DNA of 38,144 bases from an uncultured Lachnospiraceae bacterium (GTDB lineage Bacteria > Bacillota > Clostridia > Lachnospirales > Lachnospiraceae). The position numbers were made by a program, and so were the translations under genes. The stretch spans positions 1 through 38,144 of the forward strand of contig CAMWUL010000030.1 of NCBI GenBank assembly GCA_947177445.1, written 5' to 3'. The number at the start of each line of letters is the position of its first letter. Positions within the stretch are counted from its first letter, which is position 1. The notes under the pieces are model-generated. The model was not told the origin of the DNA and made no database searches. It saw only the letters and a list, made by a program, of their open reading frames with translations. This document shows, one piece after another, positions 33,969 through 38,144 of this stretch.

Positions 33969-34802
33969 TCAATTTTTTCTTCCTCCTGCCGGACTCACCG
34001 CAAAACGAAAATATCGGTTCAGGCAGGCGCCGATCATAATAATATACATACAAAAGTACATCCACAGCAGCACGATGATAATAATGGACAGGCTGCCATA
34101 GATACCATAGGAATTGTTATAATTCAGGTACATGGAAAAGCACCAGGAAAAAACACTCCACACCACGGCGGAAAAAGCCGCTCCCGGAATCTGTTCCCGA
34201 AATTTCAGCTTATCGTCCGGAACATAGGCATAAACAGCTGCAAAGAGAGCCGTCAGCACCCCCCACACCACAATGAAACGGAAATTCATGAAAAAGGAAA
34301 CCAGGCTCTCCAGCTGCGGCACCCTGTGAAGTGCCAGAGAAACCAGCTGATTGCCAAACACCATAATAAACAGCGACAAAATCACCACCACCAGCATGAT
34401 CACTGTGTAAAAAGACGCAATCGCCCGTATCACAAAATAGTTTCTCTTCTCCTCCACCCCATTGACCGCATTCAGCCCTCTCATCAGGGCCATAACACCC
34501 TTGGCGGCAGACCAGATAATGGTGATCACCGCCACGGACAATATCCCCGCAGACTTGTCATAAACCTCCGAGATCAGACTTTCCGCCAGCGGATCCACCA
34601 CATCCGGCGTAATATCCGTCACCGCCTCCACCAGATCCTCTTCCGTAAGCGGAGTATAAGGAATAATAGTACATATCATGATCAGCATGGGCACAATGGA
34701 TAAAAAGAAGAAAAACGCAATGCTGGCCGCATGGGAACTGATATTTTGTTTTCTCATCTGGGAAGAAAAATCTCCCCACATCCGAAAAAGCTTACTCAAC
34801 AC
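33969..34802 (-). CDS. YihY/BrkB-family integral membrane protein
   Basis: A 277-residue protein with about six helices. Family landmarks are SSHAASIAFFFFLSIVPMLI at the start, then IWSAAKGVMALMRGLNAVNG, YVPDDKLKFREQIPGAAFSA and a final IIIIVLLWMYFCMYIIMIGA. The family was once called RNase BN, which is now known to be wrong; its actual role in the envelope is unknown, with transport suspected. The start GTG 34802 is favoured because AAGG lies 6 bases upstream; a TTG at 34826 overlaps the SpoIID-like stop and would place the GGAGGAAGG inside the gene. It is cotranscribed with its neighbours. Confidence 0.9.
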   Translation of the reverse strand: MLSKLFRMWGDFSSQMRKQNISSHAASIAFFFFLSIVPMLIMICTIIPYTPLTEEDLVEAVTDITPDVVDPLAESLISEVYDKSAGILSVAVITIIWSAAKGVMALMRGLNAVNGVEEKRNYFVIRAIASFYTVIMLVVVILSLFIMVFGNQLVSLALHRVPQLESLVSFFMNFRFIVVWGVLTALFAAVYAYVPDDKLKFREQIPGAAFSAVVWSVFSWCFSMYLNYNNSYGIYGSLSIIIIVLLWMYFCMYIIMIGACLNRYFRFAVSPAGGRKN

Positions 34803-34822
34803 AGTATTCCTTCCTCCGGCAC

Positions 34823-36802
34823 TCAACTGTCTCCATAAATACCTCTCACCTGACAGCCTTCATAAAAAAACTGCAGTATCTCCCCGGCCGAATACCCTTC
34901 CCTGGCCATGGCTCTTGCGCCGTTCTGACTCATTCCCACGCCGTGGCCAAAGCCTCCTCCGGTCAACGTATATCCTACCACACTTTGGTTTTCTTTTCCA
35001 GTCTCGATCATAAAAAATCCGCTGGGAAGCAGATTGGGACTGGCAATCTTACTGCCGTCCTGTCTGACGATCTTGCTTTTTCCATCATTCAGCACATACC
35101 GGATATTGTGTTCGGATATCACCTTGATCCGCTGACTGTCAGTTTCAATCACAAGTTCATCAGCAATTCCGCCTCTCCCTCTCTTTTCCACCCGGATATC
35201 TCTGATTTCATCCAATGTATCGATCTTTTTACTGATATACTCCCCGTCCTCCCAGGTCAATATCAGTCTGCTGTTGACCTCATATCTTTTTTGAAGAACC
35301 TCCAGAAGATGCTCTCTGTCCAGCTTCTCCACCTGATAGGTCCATCTGTACCATCCCTCGCCATATTCGAAGTCATCCGAATTTTTAGCGGTGATAAAGG
35401 CGGCAAAGGCCTCCTCCTGCTGCAAAAGCTCACCCATATCCTCCCCGGCGCTCTGGGCAGGCAGCCCCCCTGACATGACAGCTGCTGCCTGTTCCATATT
35501 ACTGCGGCTCAAGGACTTGGCCTTCAGATAGGTCAGAGTGGGAGCTGTCTCCGTTTTCCAGATCGTGGCTTCGCTCCCCATGCCGCAGGATGTGGAATAA
35601 TAATAGGTTCCCGCCAGATTTCCCTCCGACGTATACAACAGCTGTCCATAGGTCTCCTTCACCGCGGTGGTGGTGCTCTCCTGCTCCAAAATATTATTGT
35701 AAACCTGATAGGAGGTACTGTCATCCACATGAGCGCCATATTTGGGATACCCTGCATGCTCCATATGGCCGTAGGCGTAGGTTCTGGCACAGACGGCCTG
35801 CGCCTTCAGCGCCTCTGCGGGATAGCTTGAGGGCATCTCGCTGGGCACCACACTGTACAGATATTCCTCCAGCAGCACCTCATTGATCACAGCGATCCCT
35901 CCTTCCGTCAGCAGCAACTCCATTTTTCCCCGATAGGCGGGCGTCCCCTGGCTTCTTCCCACATTTTGCAGAACCACCTTCCCAGTAAGCACCTCCGGTG
36001 TGATCCAGACCCGGTCCCCCTCAAAATAGCCGCTGTCCGGCGAAAAAGTGATCTCCTCACCCGCCTGGTGCTTTTCCTCCTTCAGGCTTCCATAAACGCC
36101 GTAGGTCACAGTGTAATCCGTATCCGCCGTAACCACAGGACCGGAGTGAAGGATCCCCGCATAATCTCCTGACCGGATCAGCACCCGAATGTACTCCATG
36201 GCCTCCTCCTTGACCATTAGAATACCGCAAATCTCCCCGTTCTCCACACAGAAATCCGTAAAATCATACCCAAAGCGCAGATCCGCCGCCGTACACATCT
36301 CCAGACTGTCATACAGGCGGTATCCCTTATAGCCCTCTGCCAGCGGAAGCCTCCCGTAGCCCTCCACTTCGATTCCGCCTTCATCTGCCCCCAGGATCCT
36401 TCCATTGATTTTTGTCGTCTTTGGCACCACTTCCGTGACCAGTCCGTCTGTCAGCGTCACATCCGCCACCTGTTCCCGCAAAGATCCCGCAGGTCTGGAA
36501 ACCGCCTCAGCGCCTTCCTCCGGGTTCCCCGCAAAGCTCAAATTCATTCTCTCTCCGTCCCGAAAAATAAGAATGCCCTCCGGCTCCTCCTCCAGAATCC
36601 ACACGTTTGAAAAGGTTTCCACCACGGGAATATGCGGAAGGGAAGGCACCGGCTCCGGTTTATCCTGCTCTTCTCTATGTATCAGCAATCCCAACAGCTT
36701 TCCGAATAGTAAAATAATAATCAGCAAAAACCCCAGCACACAGATAAATGCCTTCATCTGCATCCGCTGGGATCTGTTCCACGCGCGTCTGTCTCTGTCC
36801 AA
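34823..36802 (-). CDS. SpoIID/LytB-domain protein, membrane anchored
   Basis: A 659-residue protein with a short basic cytoplasmic start, a membrane helix (~residues 15-36) and a long external part. The SpoIID domain lies in the C-terminal half: LEEYLYSVVPSEMPSSYPAEAL contains the likely catalytic Glu (PSEM), followed by KAQAVCARTYAYGHM and YYYSTSCGMGS, and GFGHGVGMSQNGA near the end. SpoIID is a lytic transglycosylase acting on peptidoglycan stripped of its stem peptides. This protein is much longer than sporulation SpoIID, so a different cell-wall role is likely. The start TTG 36802 has GGGGAG 6 bases upstream; ATG 36763 is an alternative. Confidence 0.88.
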   Translation of the reverse strand: MDRDRRAWNRSQRMQMKAFICVLGFLLIIILLFGKLLGLLIHREEQDKPEPVPSLPHIPVVETFSNVWILEEEPEGILIFRDGERMNLSFAGNPEEGAEAVSRPAGSLREQVADVTLTDGLVTEVVPKTTKINGRILGADEGGIEVEGYGRLPLAEGYKGYRLYDSLEMCTAADLRFGYDFTDFCVENGEICGILMVKEEAMEYIRVLIRSGDYAGILHSGPVVTADTDYTVTYGVYGSLKEEKHQAGEEITFSPDSGYFEGDRVWITPEVLTGKVVLQNVGRSQGTPAYRGKMELLLTEGGIAVINEVLLEEYLYSVVPSEMPSSYPAEALKAQAVCARTYAYGHMEHAGYPKYGAHVDDSTSYQVYNNILEQESTTTAVKETYGQLLYTSEGNLAGTYYYSTSCGMGSEATIWKTETAPTLTYLKAKSLSRSNMEQAAAVMSGGLPAQSAGEDMGELLQQEEAFAAFITAKNSDDFEYGEGWYRWTYQVEKLDREHLLEVLQKRYEVNSRLILTWEDGEYISKKIDTLDEIRDIRVEKRGRGGIADELVIETDSQRIKVISEHNIRYVLNDGKSKIVRQDGSKIASPNLLPSGFFMIETGKENQSVVGYTLTGGGFGHGVGMSQNGARAMAREGYSAGEILQFFYEGCQVRGIYGDS

Positions 36803-36853
36803 TATTCTCTCCCCTGTCTCAATGTTATGATGCCGCAAAGCTCTTCTGCAATG

Positions 36854-36927
36854 GAGCAGGGGCGGTTTTTCCCCCTGCTCGTCGTGCCGGGGCAGACTGT
36901 GAAAGCAGCATATACCTTTCTGCCCCG
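36854..36927 (-). repeat. Two GC-rich stem-loops upstream of the SpoIID-like gene
   Basis: GAGCAGGGG (36854-36862) pairs with CCCCTGCTC (36872-36880), and CGGGGCAGA (36888-36896) pairs with TCTGCCCCG (36919-36927), each 9 bp. They lie between the terminator of the structured RNA and the SpoIID-like start. Neither has a U tract. No good promoter is visible in this gap (36803-36934), so the gene may depend on readthrough from 37172. Confidence 0.6.
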
Positions 36928-36934
36928 TGTGCAT

Positions 36935-36963
36935 AAAAGAGCAGCCTTTCGGGCTGCTCTTTT
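36935..36963. terminator. Strong bidirectional intrinsic terminator
   Basis: AAAAGAGCAGCC (36935-36946) and GGCTGCTCTTTT (36952-36963) form a perfect 12-bp stem with a 5-base loop. The sequence has a U run on either strand. On the minus strand it would end the structured RNA that starts near 37172. Confidence 0.9.
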
Positions 36964-37172
36964 CTTCTGTATATCCCCAAAATGCCGCCTCCTGTCTTTT
37001 GACTCCTAGCAATGCTAGGTGGGTTACCGCAGCCACAGCTTTTGCCTTCCCTTCCGATCCTTACCGGTCTGCGCCGGCAAGTGAGGGCCTGACAGCCACT
37101 TGGCGATATAGGAGTCCCGTTTAAAGAAATGTAGGTTCAAAACTGAACAGGAGTTATCGTGCATTTCAGGTT
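36935..37172 (-). ncRNA. Structured small RNA candidate, about 238 nt (possibly 6S/SsrS-like)
   Basis: This gene-free stretch has its own strong promoter and ends at a strong terminator. The minus-strand RNA folds by long-range pairing: CTCCTGT (37153-37147) with ACAGGAG (36995-36989), and inside it GACTCCTA (37116-37109) with TAGGAGTC (37008-37001). A CAAGTG/CACTTG hairpin (37078-37102) lies within. The inner helix competes with a local hairpin, CCTAGC/GCTAGG (37005-37019), so two states are possible. Length, an asymmetric central loop and this rearrangeable 3' hairpin fit 6S RNA, but I cannot confirm the family. A cis-acting leader of the SpoIID-like gene is the main alternative. No sizeable reading frame is convincing. 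Confidence 0.55.
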
Positions 37173-37178
37173 ACTCTT

Positions 37179-37207
37179 ATTATAACGAATATGTACCAAG
37201 ATTACAA
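37179..37207 (-). promoter_or_regulatory. Promoter of the structured RNA
   Basis: TTGTAA (37207-37202) and a consensus TATAAT (37184-37179) are spaced by 17 bases on the minus strand. The start point would be near 37172. The -35 box lies 17 bases beyond the stop of the phosphoribosyltransferase-like gene. Confidence 0.8.
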
Positions 37208-37223
37208 CAGAAATTTTTGCCAT

Positions 37224-37865
37224 TTACAGCTTAGAATATCCGTATCCGTTGACCATGGCGTCAATCTTCTGTTTGTTCTTGCAATGCGGACAGGCATAGG
37301 CCTCATAAGCCTGATAGCCGGGTACGTCATCCGTGGTAAAAATACTCTCCACAGAATGTCCGTCAATGGAGGAGACGGCGCTGAACACGGAGCAGATCTG
37401 CTGTACCTTGCCGCCGTAATAATCAATGCAGGCCATGCTTCTGCCGATGGTCAGGCCCGTGGTGGTGGTAGCCAAAAGCAGAACCACATTTTTCCCCTTG
37501 ATGGCAGGCACCAGGTTGTCCCGGAAAATCATCTGATTATTAAAATTAAACTCCGGCGTCACCACATAAACCGTATGGTGCATATTGTGGTTGGGAAAAT
37601 TCCCTCTTTCCAGCTCTTCCGCCATATAGGCGCCGATTACTTCCGTACCGTCCATACAGACAATGGTATCAACCACTGTCTCTACAGGAAATCGCTGCAC
37701 AAATGCCTTGGCCACCGCAGACGCCTCACTTCTTCGGGTCTTAAGGTACGTCATATCCGCATAATAATTAATGTGGGAATGGCTGGTGGCAAAATGCCCC
37801 GGGATTGCGCGCAGGACAATGTTGCTTCCTGCCTTCGAGTAAAATTTGATCACTTTACTTTCCAT
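37224..37865 (-). CDS. Phosphoribosyltransferase-like protein (orotate PRTase-related) with altered PRPP loop
   Basis: A 213-residue soluble protein that matches the PRTase fold by pattern. A strand and loop GKNVVLLLATTTTGLTIGRS (~residues 125-144) stands where active enzymes have hydrophobic residues, two acidic residues and TTG. Here the acidic pair is replaced (LATTTTG), while the TTG remains. An earlier VDTIVCMDGTEVIGAYMAEE fits the PRTase core. The C-terminus has a CPHC pair (CPHCKNKQKIDAM). Activity is therefore doubtful; it may bind a nucleotide as a regulator. ATG 37865 follows AAAGGGG with 6 bases of spacing. It stands alone, with its own promoter about 150 bases upstream. Confidence 0.75.
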   Translation of the reverse strand: MESKVIKFYSKAGSNIVLRAIPGHFATSHSHINYYADMTYLKTRRSEASAVAKAFVQRFPVETVVDTIVCMDGTEVIGAYMAEELERGNFPNHNMHHTVYVVTPEFNFNNQMIFRDNLVPAIKGKNVVLLLATTTTGLTIGRSMACIDYYGGKVQQICSVFSAVSSIDGHSVESIFTTDDVPGYQAYEAYACPHCKNKQKIDAMVNGYGYSKL

Positions 37866-38021
37866 GGATGTCCCCTTTCGTTTACTGTAGTCTGCCGAAC
37901 CTGCCGCGCCATAACAAAGACTTCACGTTTTCTGTGACCTGGTTTTCCGGGCTCCGCCTTCGTGATTGACAGTACAATGTCCCTGACGCGTTGCTTTTGT
38001 CAGAATTTGGCTGATACAATA

Positions 38022-38050
38022 ATTATATAGTCTGACACATAATATTGCAA
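38022..38050 (-). promoter_or_regulatory. Promoter of the phosphoribosyltransferase-like gene
   Basis: TTGCAA (38050-38045) and TATAAT (38027-38022) are spaced by 17 bases on the minus strand. The start point near 38015 gives a leader of about 150 bases (37866-38015), in which I recognise no known riboswitch. Confidence 0.75.
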
Positions 38051-38079
38051 GCAAATTATGATCTAAAAAGAGTAAAACT

Positions 38080-38101
38080 GTTACTTTTCAGTTACTTTTC
38101 A
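38080..38101. repeat. Perfect 11-bp tandem duplication (GTTACTTTTCA)
   Basis: GTTACTTTTCA occurs at 38080-38090 and again at 38091-38101, about 30 bases upstream of the -35 box of the last promoter. It may be a binding site or a slippage product. Further right, TTTGTGC (38124-38130) and GCACAAA (38138-38144) form a 7-bp stem cut by the window edge, probably part of a structure belonging to the next gene. Confidence 0.5.
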
Positions 38102-38144
38102 CGGGTAGGGGCCGCGAGGTGTTTTTGTGCGCTGTTTGCACAAA

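Noticed and set aside
36854..36927. Intrinsic terminators
   Set aside because: The stems are strong but no U tract follows on either strand.
36935..37172. tRNA, SRP RNA or tmRNA in the structured RNA region
   Set aside because: No cloverleaf with CCA end or T-loop pattern, no SRP tetraloop-type core and no tag-encoding frame was found.
37866..38015. Riboswitch in the leader of the PRTase-like gene
   Set aside because: Some short stems exist but no conserved core of a purine, guanidine, PRPP or similar class was recognised.

Overview
The window looks like a chromosomal segment of an anaerobic, spore-former-related Firmicute, most likely a Lachnospiraceae-type clostridium. This rests on AGGAGG-type ribosome binding sites, frequent TTG/GTG starts, a T-box leader in front of pheST, a SpoIID-family protein, an Agr/LytTR-type two-component pair and ferredoxin-type redox proteins. 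The assignment is inferred from gene content, not from a database match. Base composition looks near 50% G+C and nearly all genes are on the minus strand.

Layout. 1-868: start of an elongation factor G-like GTPase, cut by the window edge. 962-22556: one long minus-strand exopolysaccharide/capsule locus, read from high to low coordinates. Its order is LytTR response regulator, AgrC-like kinase, initiating sugar-phosphate transferase, DivIVA-like coiled-coil protein, two GT4 glycosyltransferases, a membrane metallophosphoesterase, two Wzz-like chain-length proteins, a Wzy-like polymerase, a GT-B-like transferase, a GT2, a GT2-pyruvyltransferase fusion, two more GT2s, a PglK/MsbA-type ABC flippase, a polysaccharide pyruvyltransferase and an FrhB-like iron-sulfur flavoprotein. 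Many junctions are 1-4 base overlaps (ATGA, TAATG), so coupled expression is likely. 22557-22911: divergent control region with a LytTR-like direct repeat and promoters both ways. 22912-24009: tyrA with an ACT domain, the only clear plus-strand gene. 24006-26476: a VanZ-like protein whose stop lies inside a 21-bp tandem repeat, and an HTH/AAA-ATPase/PD-(D/E)XK protein. 26595-33184: promoter, T-box leader, pheS, pheT, an M18 aminopeptidase and queA. 33194-36802: a SpoIID-like protein, a YihY-family membrane protein and an unknown two-helix membrane protein. 36935-37207: an apparent free-standing structured RNA with its own strong promoter and terminator. 37224-38050: a phosphoribosyltransferase-like gene with its promoter.

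How the genes may work together. The polysaccharide locus holds a complete lipid-linked pathway: priming, sugar addition, pyruvylation and possible redox modification, flipping by an ABC protein instead of Wzx, polymerisation and chain-length control. No Wzd/Wze-type tyrosine kinase is present. Instead the second Wzz-like protein carries a cytoplasmic GGDEF-fold domain that has lost its catalytic residues, and a DivIVA-like protein is encoded directly after the priming transferase. I regard this combination (AgrCA-type regulation, a DivIVA-like scaffold, and a chain-length protein with a dead GGDEF domain) as the most interesting system in the window. Its mechanism is inference.
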